A DNA stretch of 64,000 nt from an uncultured Bacteroides sp. (GTDB taxonomy: Bacteria > Bacteroidota > Bacteroidia > Bacteroidales > Bacteroidaceae), in the NCBI RefSeq assembly GCF_963677945.1, contig NZ_OY782578.1:2447258-2511257 (forward strand). Direction: 5' to 3'. A program made the translations under genes and the position numbers. Under the pieces are notes generated by a model, which saw only the letters and a list, made by a program, of their open reading frames with translations, was not told where the DNA came from and made no database searches. Shown here one piece after another: positions 1-9,777 of the stretch (position 1 is its first letter; every line of letters starts with the position of its first letter).

Positions 1-42
1 ATTAATTCTTTAGTTGATTGCTTAATAGCTAAATAAGAAGAA

Positions 43-1392
43 ATGAAAAAAAGATGGATTATTATGATGACGATTCTGGTCATCTTTTGTGTTATAGGAG
101 TTTTTACTCCTGAAACTGCTGGAATATGGGAGCCCGACGCTAAAGTAAACTACACGGACGTAACATGGATTCTTACTGCAACAATTTTTGTATTAATGAT
201 GACTCCCGGATTATCGTTTTTTTATGGCGGTATGGTTCGTCAGAAAAATGTGATTTCCACAATTCTTCAAAGTTTCATTGCTATGGGGGTAATCAGTGTT
301 CTTTGGGTTGTATTTGGATTTAGTTTGGCTTTTGGAAACGATATAGGAGGTTTTGTAGGTAACCCTGCTACTTTTTTCATGTTTAATGGAGTGGGTGCAA
401 AGACTAATGCACTTTTAAGCCCTACAATTCCTCTGGCATTATATGCTTTGTTTCAAATGAAATTTGCTATAATAACGCCTTCATTGATTACCGGTTCATT
501 TGCAGAACGCGTACGTTTCTCAGCGTATATGGTATTTATGATTTTATTTTGCATTTTTGTTTATTGCCCTTTGGCTCACTGGACATGGCATCCTGATGGT
601 TTCTTGCGTCAACTAGGTGTAGTCGATTTTGCCGGTGGTATTGTGGTTCATGCTTCTTCGGGTGTTGCTGCATTTACAGGAGCAATATTCCTGGGAAGAC
701 GCTGCGACAGGGGAGGAGACAGAACTCCTGCAAATATTGCACTGGTTATTTTGGGCGCATCAATGCTTTGGTTAGGTTGGTTTGGTTTCAATGCCGGATC
801 TTCACTTGCTGCTAATGGAGTAGCTGTGAAAGCATTCTTAAATACAAATACCGCTTCGGCAACAGCAATGCTTGCCTGGGTGTTCTTTGATAGCCTTCGT
901 GGACGTAAACCTTCTGCAATGGGAGCTGCTATCGGAGCTGTGGTTGGTATGGTTGCAATTACTCCTTCTGCCGGTTATGTAACAGTAGGTCAAAGTATGT
1001 TTATTGCTTTAATTACAACAATTGTTTGTAATGTGGCTGTTCACTGGAAAAATTACAATTCTGTTGATGATGCTTTGGATGTATTTCCTACTCACGGTGT
1101 AGGAGGTATAACAGGTACTATTCTTACCGGTGTTTTTGTTAACGGCTTAGTTGCAGGAAACATTCATGTTTTTCTGATACATCTTTTGGCTGTAGTTATT
1201 GTATGTGTTTACACATTTGTGGTAACTTACGCTCTTTACTGGATTACAGATAGAATGATACCAATGCGAGTATCTGTTAAAAGCGAACACATTGGACTGG
1301 ACATCAGTCAGCATGATGAATCGTATGGAATTCGTTTTGGTGAAAGAGAATTGGCAGAATACTTAGACGTGGAAAAGGCTGAAGATAAATAA
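43..1392 (+). CDS. amt: Ammonium transporter (Amt/MEP/Rh family)
   Basis: Inner-membrane channel that brings ammonium/ammonia into the cell for nitrogen assimilation. The 449 residues are almost wholly hydrophobic and carry the family hallmarks: TPGLSFFYGG near residues 54-63, the phenylalanine-gate region MKFAIITPSLITG near 139-151, and the two pore histidines, H203 in VVHASSG and H351 in PTHGVGG. The N-terminal hydrophobic stretch before the first core helix may be a cleaved signal, as in AmtB. Only 42 bases of upstream DNA are in the window, so a PII (glnB/glnK) partner or promoter cannot be judged. A strong hairpin terminator follows. Family assignment is very secure. Confidence 0.97.
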   Translation: MKKRWIIMMTILVIFCVIGVFTPETAGIWEPDAKVNYTDVTWILTATIFVLMMTPGLSFFYGGMVRQKNVISTILQSFIAMGVISVLWVVFGFSLAFGNDIGGFVGNPATFFMFNGVGAKTNALLSPTIPLALYALFQMKFAIITPSLITGSFAERVRFSAYMVFMILFCIFVYCPLAHWTWHPDGFLRQLGVVDFAGGIVVHASSGVAAFTGAIFLGRRCDRGGDRTPANIALVILGASMLWLGWFGFNAGSSLAANGVAVKAFLNTNTASATAMLAWVFFDSLRGRKPSAMGAAIGAVVGMVAITPSAGYVTVGQSMFIALITTIVCNVAVHWKNYNSVDDALDVFPTHGVGGITGTILTGVFVNGLVAGNIHVFLIHLLAVVIVCVYTFVVTYALYWITDRMIPMRVSVKSEHIGLDISQHDESYGIRFGERELAEYLDVEKAEDK

Positions 1393-1462
1393 GTATCTTG
1401 TTATTTATTCGTGATAGATTAATAAATCGTAGTGCAAAAGACTGAAAGTCTTTGTACAAAAG

Positions 1463-1508
1463 AAAATCTCCTGTACAGAACTAATAATTCTGTGCAGGAG
1501 ATTTTTTA
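1463..1508. terminator. Bidirectional hairpin terminator between amt and the convergent epimerase gene
   Basis: Near-perfect inverted repeat: arm TCTCCTGTACAGAA and arm TTCTGTGCAGGAGA around a short AT loop, with an A-run before and a T-run after. It can therefore end transcripts from both convergent genes. Confidence 0.8.
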
Positions 1509-1595
1509 TGCTATATCATCTAAATATCTATTAGTTGTTTTATTATTATCTTTTTGTGCTAAAGGTTAAAGAATAGAACCTGACAATGAAATAAA

Positions 1596-2453
1596 TTAGT
1601 TGCACAGATTTTTAAGAGCCTTATTTATTTCCGGATACTGAAATGAATATCCATAATTCAATAACTTATAAGGAAATACTTTTTGTCCTTTCGTGAGAAT
1701 TGATGCACCTTCGCCATACATAATTTTAAAAATGACAGATGGTATGCGGAAGCATGCCGGCTTATGAGCTATCTTTGCTAAAGAATAGGTAAATATAAGA
1801 TTGTCGCACATCTGAGGAGCGGTGCAATGAATAATACCTTTTATCTTTTTTGTTGTTATTATAGTCCAGAATATATTCATTAAATCGTCAATGTGTATCC
1901 AGGAAAAACCTTGACTGCCAGATGCTATCCTTCCTCCAATAAACAAACGAAACGGTAGATACATTTTAGGAAAAGCTCCTCCGTCTTTACTTAGAACAAC
2001 ACCAAGTCGAGGAACAACTAAACGTACGTCCGGAGATACCTTTTTGGCTTCAGCTTCCCAGTCTTTACAAACACCGGCTAAGAAGCCGTTATCATAATTC
2101 CCGTCTCTTTCGCTCCATATCTCTTTATCGGGATATATTCCAACTGCAGAAATAGATATAAAAGCTTCTGGCTTAGTCGCTAATTCATTGATTACCTGTA
2201 CTAAATATCTGGTCGTTTTTATTCTGCTATCTCTTATTTTTTGTTTATTTTCTTTAGTCCAACGACTATTAATTGAAGCTCCAGCCAGATTAATAACCGC
2301 ATCACAACCGTTTAAAAGAGATATTAACTTCGATTTATTATCAGGAAGATAATGCTCTCTTTTCACTGCATGTACTTCTACACCTTTATTCATAAGAAAA
2401 TCACTAAGATGCTTTCCTATAAATCCTGTACTCCCTGTAATTGCAACCTTCAT
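1596..2453 (-). CDS. NAD(P)-binding SDR39U1 / TIGR01777-type epimerase-like protein
   Basis: Atypical extended short-chain dehydrogenase of the YfcH/SDR39U1 group, 285 residues, the usual size. The N-terminus has the dinucleotide-binding motif TGSTGFIG (residues 7-14), followed by an NLAGASI segment typical of this group and a WIHIDDL segment in the second half; the C-terminus is the short DUF1731-like tail. The substrate of the family is unknown, so only an oxidoreductase/epimerase fold is claimed. It stands alone on the minus strand, convergent with amt and divergent from the M23 peptidase gene. Confidence 0.9.
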   Translation of the reverse strand: MKVAITGSTGFIGKHLSDFLMNKGVEVHAVKREHYLPDNKSKLISLLNGCDAVINLAGASINSRWTKENKQKIRDSRIKTTRYLVQVINELATKPEAFISISAVGIYPDKEIWSERDGNYDNGFLAGVCKDWEAEAKKVSPDVRLVVPRLGVVLSKDGGAFPKMYLPFRLFIGGRIASGSQGFSWIHIDDLMNIFWTIITTKKIKGIIHCTAPQMCDNLIFTYSLAKIAHKPACFRIPSVIFKIMYGEGASILTKGQKVFPYKLLNYGYSFQYPEINKALKNLCN

Positions 2454-2534
2454 AAAATTAGTTATTTGCTTTATGAAATAATAACGTTTAAAGTATCAAT
2501 TATGTTGTTTATTAGCGATTAATATTTATAATGA

Positions 2535-2566
2535 TTGTGTGCTTTGAATAAAAATCCGTAAGTTTG
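2535..2566 (+). promoter_or_regulatory. Bacteroidetes-type promoter of the M23 peptidase gene
   Basis: TTG at 2535-2537 and TAAGTTTG at 2559-2566, spaced by 21 bases, fit the -33/-7 pattern of the Bacteroidetes housekeeping sigma factor. The predicted start of transcription, about 2573, lies after the ATG at 2564 and so rules that ATG out as the start. Confidence 0.55.
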
Positions 2567-2593
2567 CATCTCTTGAAAATAGTATTAGTTTTA

Positions 2594-4237
2594 ATGAAAA
2601 GATATATAATTGCTCTGATGTTGTTAAGTGAGTTTTCACTATCAGCACGTGAAGCAAAAAAGGCTGTATTTGTAAATCCACTTAACATACCTATTGTTCT
2701 GAGTGGTAATTTCGGAGAGTTGAGAGCAAACCATTTTCATGGTGGATTAGATTTTAAAACAAAACAGGTTACAGGATTACCTGTTTATAGCATAGCAGAT
2801 GGGTACGTATCCCAGATAAATGTTTCTTTGGGATCGGGTTACATGCTTCATGTGAGACATAAAAATGGATATACCTCTATTTATCGTCACATGCTTGGCT
2901 TTGTGCATTTACTGGCAAATTATACTGAAAAATATCAGTATGAACATGAGCTGGACGAAGTAACTATCGATCTTCCTCCTGACGAATTTCCGGTAAAGGC
3001 TGGTCAGCAGATAGGATGGAGCGGTAATGAAGGATATTCTTTTGGTCCACATTTACATATGGACCTTATTGATACAGAATCGGGTGATTTTGTCGATCCT
3101 TTGCAGTTCTATGCCAGTATGGTTAAAGATACCAAACCGCCCAGAGCTGAAAGTATTATGTTGTTTCCACAATCGGGAAAGGGAGTGGTGAATAGCCGCC
3201 AAGCTAATTTCTCATTTCCCCCTTACGGAAATAGGGTAATTGAAGCCTGGGGAGAGATTGGTGCCGGAATCAGGGCTCATGATTATATGGACAATGTGTC
3301 TAATCATTACGGAGTACATTCTGTAACGCTATTTGTGGATGGAAAAGAAGTTTGCAGTAGCAATATGGATTATTTCTCGGCATACGAAAACCGCATGGTT
3401 AATTCATGGGCGTATGCAGGATATATGAAATCATTCCGTGATCCGGGTAATAAGCTTCGTTTTTTACATACCGGAGATGATAGAGGTATTGTGCAGATCA
3501 ATGAAGAACGCGATTATAAATTTATGTTTGTACTGAAAGATGTATTTGGAAACTCGTCCAATTATACATTTACAGTTCGTGGAAAGAAACAGGAAATTCC
3601 TGAAGCTGTAGTTAAAAGTAAGTACATACTGAAATGGGATGAACTGAATGTTTTGAATAAACCGGGTGTGCAACTGATAGTTCCTGCCGGAATGGTATAT
3701 AAGGATGAACCTGTAAACTTTGAAACATTTGATGTTCCGGGAGCCATTTCCTTAGATTGCCAGTTACATAATGTACCATTACCACTTCATGCACCTTGCG
3801 AATTGGAAATCGGTATTCGTAATATGATCAAGCAAGATACGAAAAAGTACTATATAGCTCAGAAAATAGGTAATGGATACAAATATGTAGGTGGAGTATA
3901 TAACAATGGATATATTTGTGCTGATATAAAAGATCTTGGCACATATACAGTTAAAATAGACACAATTCGTCCAAGAATAGCTCCGGTAGGGAAAAACTAT
4001 TGGTCTAAAGCCGGGATTGTATCTTTTTCTATTCGTGATAACGAAACAGGCATCAAGTATTATAAAGGCAGAATTGATGGTAAATTTGCTCTTTTTCATC
4101 TGAAATTAATGAATTCTCGTTTGAGTTGCAGACTCGATTCCAGAAAAATTCAAAAAGGAATTCAGCACGATGTAGAAATACTTGTAATAGATAATTGTGG
4201 TAATGCTTCGGTTTATCGCGACTCATTTAAATGGTAG
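2594..4237 (+). CDS. M23 (LytM) family peptidoglycan metallopeptidase, secreted
   Basis: Secreted zinc endopeptidase expected to cut peptide cross-links in peptidoglycan. From the ATG at 2594 the product has 547 residues and a clean signal peptide (MKRYIIALMLL...SLSA). An in-frame ATG at 2564 lies inside the promoter -7 box and would spoil the signal, so it was not used. The LytM domain shows the ligand motif HFHGGLDF (H49, D53) and the HLH motif at residues 153-155 (GPHLHMD). The remaining roughly 370 residues look like beta-sandwich domains with no catalytic signature. It is followed after 21 bases by the C69 dipeptidase, so the two may be cotranscribed. Confidence 0.92.
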   Translation: MKRYIIALMLLSEFSLSAREAKKAVFVNPLNIPIVLSGNFGELRANHFHGGLDFKTKQVTGLPVYSIADGYVSQINVSLGSGYMLHVRHKNGYTSIYRHMLGFVHLLANYTEKYQYEHELDEVTIDLPPDEFPVKAGQQIGWSGNEGYSFGPHLHMDLIDTESGDFVDPLQFYASMVKDTKPPRAESIMLFPQSGKGVVNSRQANFSFPPYGNRVIEAWGEIGAGIRAHDYMDNVSNHYGVHSVTLFVDGKEVCSSNMDYFSAYENRMVNSWAYAGYMKSFRDPGNKLRFLHTGDDRGIVQINEERDYKFMFVLKDVFGNSSNYTFTVRGKKQEIPEAVVKSKYILKWDELNVLNKPGVQLIVPAGMVYKDEPVNFETFDVPGAISLDCQLHNVPLPLHAPCELEIGIRNMIKQDTKKYYIAQKIGNGYKYVGGVYNNGYICADIKDLGTYTVKIDTIRPRIAPVGKNYWSKAGIVSFSIRDNETGIKYYKGRIDGKFALFHLKLMNSRLSCRLDSRKIQKGIQHDVEILVIDNCGNASVYRDSFKW

Positions 4238-4258
4238 TAATAATTAAAATAACAATAT

Positions 4259-5896
4259 ATGAATAAACGACTTATAACCTTTGCTTTCTTACTGTTTGCA
4301 TTGTTTGCTAAAACCTTAGCATGTACAAATCTTATTGTAGGAAAAAATGCTTCAACAGATGGTTCAACCATTGTTTCTTATTCAGCCGACTCTTATGGTA
4401 TGTTTGGTTATCTATGTCATTACCCTTCCGGAACCTTTGCTAAAGGAACCATGCTGAATATTAACGAATGGGATACCGGTAAGTATTTAGGGCAAATAGA
4501 ACAAGCCAAAAAAACATATAATGTAATTGGTAATATGAACGAGTTTCAGTTAACAATTGCAGAAACAACCTTTGGTGGTCGTGAAGAGTTGGTAGATTCA
4601 ACAGGGATTATTGATTATGGAAGTCTTATTTACATAACTCTTCAAAGAGCGCATACTGCCAGAGAGGCTATTCAGACAATGGATAAGCTGGTTCAGGAAT
4701 ATGGATATTATAGCAGTGGCGAATCTTTTACCATTGCCGATCCAAATGAAGTATGGATTATGGATATGGTTGGAAAAGGTCCCGGCATTCGTGGTGCAGT
4801 TTGGGTAGCAGTACGCATACCGGACGATTGTATTGCAGCTCATGCTAACCAATCTCGTATTCATCAGTTTAATATGGATGATAAGGAAAACTGCATGTAT
4901 TCTTCTGATGTAATTTCATTTGCCCGTGAGAAAAAGTACTTTAACGGTGTGAATAAAGACTTTAGTTTTGCAGATGCTTATGCTCCGCTTGATTTTAGTG
5001 CACGTCGTTTTTGCGAAGCCAGAGTATGGAGCTTCTACCGCATGTTTAATCCCGAAATGGAATCATATTTAGGATATATTCAGGGAACTAGCAAAGAACC
5101 GATGCCTCTTTACATTAAACCAGCCAAAAAACTGTCAGTACAAGATATAAAGAATGCAATGCGCGATCATTACGAAGGTACTCCACTCGATTTAACAAAA
5201 GATTTAGGAGCTGGTCCATATAAAAGTCCGTATCGCCTTTCTCCGCTAACATATAAGGTTGGCGATCAGGAATATTTTAACGAACGACCAATCTCTACTC
5301 AACAAACAGGATTCACTTTTGTTGCTCAGATGAGAGCTGATAAGCCAGATGCAATTGGTGGTGTGTTATGGTTTGGTATGGATGATGCAAATATGACAGT
5401 TTACACTCCGGTATATTGTTGTACAGATAAAGTGCCTGAATGTTATGCTCAGGGAAAAGGCGATTATATTACCTTCTCATGGGACTCTTCATTCTGGATA
5501 TTTAACTGGGTTGCAAATATGATTTATCCTCGTTATAGTCTGATGATTGACGATTTACGCTCCACTCAAAAAGAAATGGAAAGCGGATTCAATATGTCAC
5601 AAGATGCAATTGAAGCTACTGCAGCCAAAATGTACGAAACAGATCCTGCAAAGGCAAAAGCATTTCTTACAAATTACACAAACATGTCTGCTCAGAATAC
5701 TTTTGAAACATGGAAACATCTGGGTGAATTCCTTATTGTGAAATACAATGACGGAGTTGTGAAGCGTATGAAAAATGGTAAGTTCGAACGTAACTCAATT
5801 GGACAGCCAGCACCGGTAATGCGTCCTGGATATCCGAAAGATTTTCTTGAAGAGGTTGTTAAGGCTACTGGAGATCGTTATAAAGTGACACAATAG
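4259..5896 (+). CDS. C69-family dipeptidase (PepD-like, N-terminal nucleophile)
   Basis: Dipeptidase of the Ntn-hydrolase C69 family, 545 residues. A hydrophobic leader of about 20 residues ends in A-C-T-N-L, which places the conserved catalytic cysteine (C22) at the new N-terminus after cleavage, as the family requires. This may look like a lipobox but here the Cys is the nucleophile. Further family landmarks are DGSTIVSYSADS, GESFTIADPNEVWIMD and FDFSARR-type segments. It probably acts in the periplasm on dipeptides. It lies just after the M23 peptidase gene, which would fit the use of wall or protein-derived peptides (inference). Confidence 0.92.
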   Translation: MNKRLITFAFLLFALFAKTLACTNLIVGKNASTDGSTIVSYSADSYGMFGYLCHYPSGTFAKGTMLNINEWDTGKYLGQIEQAKKTYNVIGNMNEFQLTIAETTFGGREELVDSTGIIDYGSLIYITLQRAHTAREAIQTMDKLVQEYGYYSSGESFTIADPNEVWIMDMVGKGPGIRGAVWVAVRIPDDCIAAHANQSRIHQFNMDDKENCMYSSDVISFAREKKYFNGVNKDFSFADAYAPLDFSARRFCEARVWSFYRMFNPEMESYLGYIQGTSKEPMPLYIKPAKKLSVQDIKNAMRDHYEGTPLDLTKDLGAGPYKSPYRLSPLTYKVGDQEYFNERPISTQQTGFTFVAQMRADKPDAIGGVLWFGMDDANMTVYTPVYCCTDKVPECYAQGKGDYITFSWDSSFWIFNWVANMIYPRYSLMIDDLRSTQKEMESGFNMSQDAIEATAAKMYETDPAKAKAFLTNYTNMSAQNTFETWKHLGEFLIVKYNDGVVKRMKNGKFERNSIGQPAPVMRPGYPKDFLEEVVKATGDRYKVTQ

Positions 5897-5953
5897 ACCT
5901 ATAATGAGACAAAAAGGTTTGTTGGAAATGTGTAAAATATAAGTGAAATTTGT

Positions 5954-5961
5954 TATTTTTG
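5954..5961 (+). promoter_or_regulatory. Possible -7 box of the phosphoglucomutase promoter
   Basis: TATTTTTG matches TAnnTTTG about 50 bases before the pgm start codon. No well-spaced -33 TTG is visible, so support is weak. Confidence 0.3.
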
Positions 5962-6011
5962 TGCCGATCTTTGTATCAGGAATACACAAAACAATTTAAA
6001 TAAACAATCGT

Positions 6012-7760
6012 ATGGATAATCAAGAATTGATAAAATTCGTATCAGAGAAAGCTAATAAATGGCTCGCTCCCGCTTATGATGCAGAAACTCAGGCAGAGGT
6101 TAAAAGAATGCTTGAAAATGAAGATAAAACAGAACTGATCGAATCATTCTATAAAGACCTGGAATTTGGAACAGGTGGTTTACGTGGTATAATGGGAGTA
6201 GGTAGTAACCGTATGAACATTTATACTGTTGGAGCTGCAACTCAGGGTTTATCTAACTATCTGAATAAATCTTTCAAGGAATTAAAGCAAATATCTGTAG
6301 TTATTGGTCACGATAGTCGTAACAACAGCCGTAAATTTGCAGAAATCTCTGCGAATATCTTTTCAGCAAACGGAATAAAGGTTTATCTGTTTGAAGACCT
6401 TCGTCCAACTCCTGAAATGTCTTTCACTATCCGTCATTTAGGTTGCCAGAGTGGTATTATTCTTACAGCTTCTCACAACCCAAAAGAATACAACGGTTAT
6501 AAAGCATACTGGGATGATGGCGCACAGGTACTTGCACCTCACGATTCAGGTATTATTGATGAAGTAAATAAAGTATCTTCTGCTGCCGATATTAAGTTCG
6601 AAGGCAACCCTGCGCTAATTGAAATTATTGGCGAAGATATTGATAAAGCATATTTAGATAAGGTAAAGACAGTATCAATTGATCCTGAAGTTATTGCTCG
6701 TCATAACGATTTGAAGATTGTCTATACTCCAATTCACGGAACAGGTGTACGTATTATACCACGTTCTTTGAAAATGTGGGGCTTTACTAATGTAATTCCG
6801 GTGCCAGAACAAAATGTGATTAGTGGTGATTTCCCAACAGTGAAGTCTCCTAATCCAGAAGAACCTGCAGCATTGTCAATGGCAATAGAAAAAGCTAAAG
6901 AAACAGATGCCGATTTAGTTATGGCTTCCGATCCTGATGCCGACCGTGTAGGTATTTCCTGCAAGGACGACAAAGGTGAATGGGTATTGATTAATGGTAA
7001 CCAGACTTGTCTGATGTATTTATATTACATCATCACTCAATACAAAGCTTTGAATAAAATCAAAGGAGATGAATTCGTAGTGAAGACAATTGTTACTACA
7101 GAATTGATCAAGACTATTGCAGACCGCAATAAGATTGAAATGCTTGATTGTTACACCGGTTTTAAATGGATTGCACGCGAAATTCGTTTGGCTGAAGGCA
7201 AGAAAACATACATTGGTGGTGGAGAAGAAAGCTACGGATTCCTTGCCGAAGATTTCTGCCGTGATAAAGATGCTGTTTCTGCTTGCTGTTTAATTGCTGA
7301 GGTTGCTGCCTGGGCAAAAGATAATGGCAAAACTTTGTATCAATTGCTTCAGGATATCTATGTAGAATACGGATTCTCAAAAGAAAAAGGTGTTTCTGTA
7401 GTGAAACAAGGTAAGAGTGGAGCAGAAGAAATCAAGCAAATGATGACTGATTTCCGCAACAATCCTCCTAAAGAAATGGCTGGTTCTAAGATTGTTCTTT
7501 ATAAGGACTTCCAGGCTTTACAGCAGACTGATGCTTTAACCGGAGAAAAATCAGCATTGGATATGCCTGAATCTTCTAATGTATTACAATACTTCACTGA
7601 AGATGGTAGTAAAGTTTCTATCCGTCCTTCAGGTACAGAACCTAAGATTAAGTTCTACATAGAGGTTAAAGGCGATATTAAATCACGTGCAGATTATGAT
7701 AAATCAAATGCTGCCGCTGACGAAAAGATTAAAGCCGTTATGACTTCTCTTGGAATCTAA
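6012..7760 (+). CDS. pgm: Phosphoglucomutase / phosphomannomutase (alpha-D-phosphohexomutase)
   Basis: Cytosolic enzyme moving phosphate between C1 and C6 of hexose phosphates, linking glycolysis to nucleotide-sugar synthesis. All four active-site loops are visible in 582 residues: the phosphoserine loop TASHNP (S154), the metal loop DPDADR, the sugar loop GGEESYG, and the phosphate-binding loop RPSGTEPKIKFY near the C-terminus. The length fits the longer PGM2-like subfamily rather than the 450-residue ManB type. Whether glucose, mannose or ribose phosphate is preferred cannot be read from the sequence. A terminator follows. Confidence 0.95.
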   Translation: MDNQELIKFVSEKANKWLAPAYDAETQAEVKRMLENEDKTELIESFYKDLEFGTGGLRGIMGVGSNRMNIYTVGAATQGLSNYLNKSFKELKQISVVIGHDSRNNSRKFAEISANIFSANGIKVYLFEDLRPTPEMSFTIRHLGCQSGIILTASHNPKEYNGYKAYWDDGAQVLAPHDSGIIDEVNKVSSAADIKFEGNPALIEIIGEDIDKAYLDKVKTVSIDPEVIARHNDLKIVYTPIHGTGVRIIPRSLKMWGFTNVIPVPEQNVISGDFPTVKSPNPEEPAALSMAIEKAKETDADLVMASDPDADRVGISCKDDKGEWVLINGNQTCLMYLYYIITQYKALNKIKGDEFVVKTIVTTELIKTIADRNKIEMLDCYTGFKWIAREIRLAEGKKTYIGGGEESYGFLAEDFCRDKDAVSACCLIAEVAAWAKDNGKTLYQLLQDIYVEYGFSKEKGVSVVKQGKSGAEEIKQMMTDFRNNPPKEMAGSKIVLYKDFQALQQTDALTGEKSALDMPESSNVLQYFTEDGSKVSIRPSGTEPKIKFYIEVKGDIKSRADYDKSNAAADEKIKAVMTSLGI

Positions 7761-7778
7761 TAAGAAATTATATCTCAC

Positions 7779-7815
7779 AAAAAAAAGCTGTTTCAGTAAT
7801 GAGACAGCTTTTTTT
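7779..7815. terminator. Hairpin terminator after pgm
   Basis: Arms AAAGCTGTTTC and GAGACAGCTTT around AGTAAT, flanked by A- and T-runs on the two sides. It serves pgm and probably also the convergent lipoprotein gene. Confidence 0.8.
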
Positions 7816-7837
7816 GCTATAAGTACTTTTTAAGAAG

Positions 7838-8209
7838 TTATTTTTTGCTACTGTAATTGCATTCACTAAAAGTTCGGTTTTCATCTCCCTGTTCCTGAGA
7901 TACCAATATGGAATTCTCGAAATGAAATACTGTATTTATCATATACCATGTTTGTATATACAACTGCTCTTTGTAATACAGGTCTTCGTGCAAAACCTTA
8001 TCCTTATCGAAATAGAAACCAGTCTTATAAGGTTTCCCGAAAAGAGAGATAAAGTCAGCTTTGCTCATACCGGGTTTTACCTTATCACTAATTACAAACA
8101 TACTTTTCGTATAATCTTTTGAAACGAATGAACCTTTATTCTCTGTCTGTGTAGTTATACAACTGGATAGTGATAAAGATACTAATAGAAGTAAAAAGAT
8201 CTTTTTCAT
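7838..8209 (-). CDS. Small lipoprotein, SmpA/OmlA (BamE)-like fold
   Basis: 123-residue protein with a lipoprotein signal (MKKIFLLLLVSLSLSSC, lipid cysteine C17). The mature part contains KPGMSKADFISLFGKPYKT, the pattern 'kpGMskaevi.llGkP' typical of the SmpA/OmlA fold used by BamE and many periplasmic lipoproteins. In this organism group such short proteins are usually of unknown function, so a role in outer-membrane assembly is not claimed. It is convergent with pgm and lies 44 bases after the cytidine deaminase gene on the same strand, so the two may share a transcript. Confidence 0.8.
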   Translation of the reverse strand: MKKIFLLLLVSLSLSSCITTQTENKGSFVSKDYTKSMFVISDKVKPGMSKADFISLFGKPYKTGFYFDKDKVLHEDLYYKEQLYIQTWYMINTVFHFENSILVSQEQGDENRTFSECNYSSKK

Positions 8210-8253
8210 TTTATACCGTCTTTATATTAATATATAAGGTTGTAGACCAGCCA

Positions 8254-8733
8254 TTAGTCCATTGCCGAAGCGTCAAAAGAGAGTGGAAGCAGACTTCCAA
8301 TTCCTTCTACAATGTAAATGCATTCCTTTCCATAAAGTAAAATACGAATGGAATTACCAAAACGTTTCTCTGTTTCCAGAATAACCTGCCGGCAAGCACC
8401 GCACGGAGGAATAGGAGTATCTATAAAATCACGTTCCGTACGGGCAGCAATAGCCAGAGTCTTTACTGCAGATTCCGGATATTGAGAGTTTGCATAGAAC
8501 AACGTAGTGCGTTCGGCACAGAGTCCGGAAGGGTAGGCTGCATTCTCCTGATTATTACCGGTAACAGTAATTCCATTATCGAGTAAAGCTGCAGCACCTA
8601 CTGAAAACTTTGAATAAGGAGCGTAACTACGCTTCGTTGCTTCAATTGATTGATCAATCAGCTTTTTATCTTCATCGGAAAGTTCATCGTATTGGCAAAC
8701 TTTTATAATAGATTTGATCGTCAGATCTTTCAT
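8254..8733 (-). CDS. cdd: Cytidine deaminase
   Basis: Cytosolic zinc enzyme turning (deoxy)cytidine into (deoxy)uridine for pyrimidine salvage. Of 159 residues, the zinc site is clear: C72 and catalytic E74 in GLCAERTT, then C111 and C114 in PPCGACRQ. The homotetrameric short form is about 130-160 residues, which fits. The protein begins with about 25 residues before the core fold. A minus-strand TAACTTTG at 8763-8770 could be its -7 box, but no clear -33 partner is seen. Confidence 0.95.
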   Translation of the reverse strand: MKDLTIKSIIKVCQYDELSDEDKKLIDQSIEATKRSYAPYSKFSVGAAALLDNGITVTGNNQENAAYPSGLCAERTTLFYANSQYPESAVKTLAIAARTERDFIDTPIPPCGACRQVILETEKRFGNSIRILLYGKECIYIVEGIGSLLPLSFDASAMD

Positions 8734-8838
8734 AATTATACGGGTTTTATTGGTTTTAATAACAAAGTTAATAAAAGAGATTGGTAAATTCGATTATTTT
8801 TATGACTTTTGTGCTCAGTAACAGATAAAATATATAGT

Positions 8839-9744
8839 ATGAAATTTTCCCGATTGATTTTTGCTTCTGTATTGTTGGTTTGCTCAACTTTAGCTCAGGC
8901 TCAATATAGAAATCCGAAATATGTGGCTTATGTCAAGCAATACAGTGACTTGGCTATAGAACAGATGAGAGAGTATAAAATTCCGGCTAGCATAACTCTT
9001 TCTCAGGGACTTTTGGAATCAGGAGCAGGACAAAGCTCTTTGGCAAAGGAATCAAATAATCATTTCGGAATAAAATGTGGTGTAAGGTGGAACGGACCAA
9101 GTGTTTCTCATGATGACGATGCACCCAATGAATGTTTCCGGGCATATAATAATCCAAATGCTTCATACGAAGATCATTCTAAATTCCTTTCTTCCGGTGC
9201 CAGATATGCTTTTCTTTTCAATCTTGATATTACCGATTATAAAGGTTGGGCAAAAGGATTAAAGAAGGCCGGATATGCTACAGATCCTTCTTATGCGAAT
9301 CGTTTAATCACTATTATTGAAGACTATGAACTCTATAAGTATGACAAAGAAGGACTGAGTAAGAAGAAGCATGTTCATGAAAAGAAAGAAAAAGAAGCAT
9401 TTACACCACATCAGGCTTACATAGCCAATGGGTTGCTATATGTTATAGCCCGCCGTGGAGATACGTTTGAAAGTATTGCCGATGAGTTCGAAACATACGC
9501 AAGAAAGCTCATCAAAGACAATGATCTTACCAAGGATTACACATTGGCAGAAGGAGATATTATTTATCTTCACCAGAAAAACAAACATGCTTCAGAAAAG
9601 TATACCGTTCATACAGTTCGTGAAGATGATTCAATGCATAGCATTTCTCAATTATATGGTATCAGACTTAAGAACCTTTACAAACTGAATAAGAAATCGG
9701 GCGAGTATGTTCCTCAGGTAGGAGATTTAATCTGGCTGAGATAA
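8839..9744 (+). CDS. Secreted N-acetylglucosaminidase with two LysM domains
   Basis: Peptidoglycan hydrolase of the glucosaminidase (FlgJ/LytD-like, PF01832) family. The chosen ATG at 8839 starts a good signal peptide (MKFSRLIFASVLLVCSTLAQA); an ATG 30 bases upstream adds a polar tail and was rejected. The catalytic domain holds GLLESGAGQSSLAKESNNHFGIKC with the likely acid E. The C-terminal 120 residues form two LysM repeats (one with RRGDTFESIADEF, one with REDDSMHSISQLYG), which bind wall glycans. Length is 301 residues. A very strong terminator follows at once, so this is a single-gene unit. Confidence 0.92.
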   Translation: MKFSRLIFASVLLVCSTLAQAQYRNPKYVAYVKQYSDLAIEQMREYKIPASITLSQGLLESGAGQSSLAKESNNHFGIKCGVRWNGPSVSHDDDAPNECFRAYNNPNASYEDHSKFLSSGARYAFLFNLDITDYKGWAKGLKKAGYATDPSYANRLITIIEDYELYKYDKEGLSKKKHVHEKKEKEAFTPHQAYIANGLLYVIARRGDTFESIADEFETYARKLIKDNDLTKDYTLAEGDIIYLHQKNKHASEKYTVHTVREDDSMHSISQLYGIRLKNLYKLNKKSGEYVPQVGDLIWLR

Positions 9745-9777
9745 TATACCCCTTGTTTAAATATTGGTACATAGATT

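Noticed and set aside
2564-2593. Earlier ATG for the M23 peptidase
   Set aside because: It overlaps the -7 promoter box and would put a hydrophobic but irregular tail before a clean signal peptide.
4259-5896. Lipoprotein call for the C69 dipeptidase, because of the Cys at residue 22
   Set aside because: The Cys is in the ACTNL context that is the conserved N-terminal nucleophile of the family.
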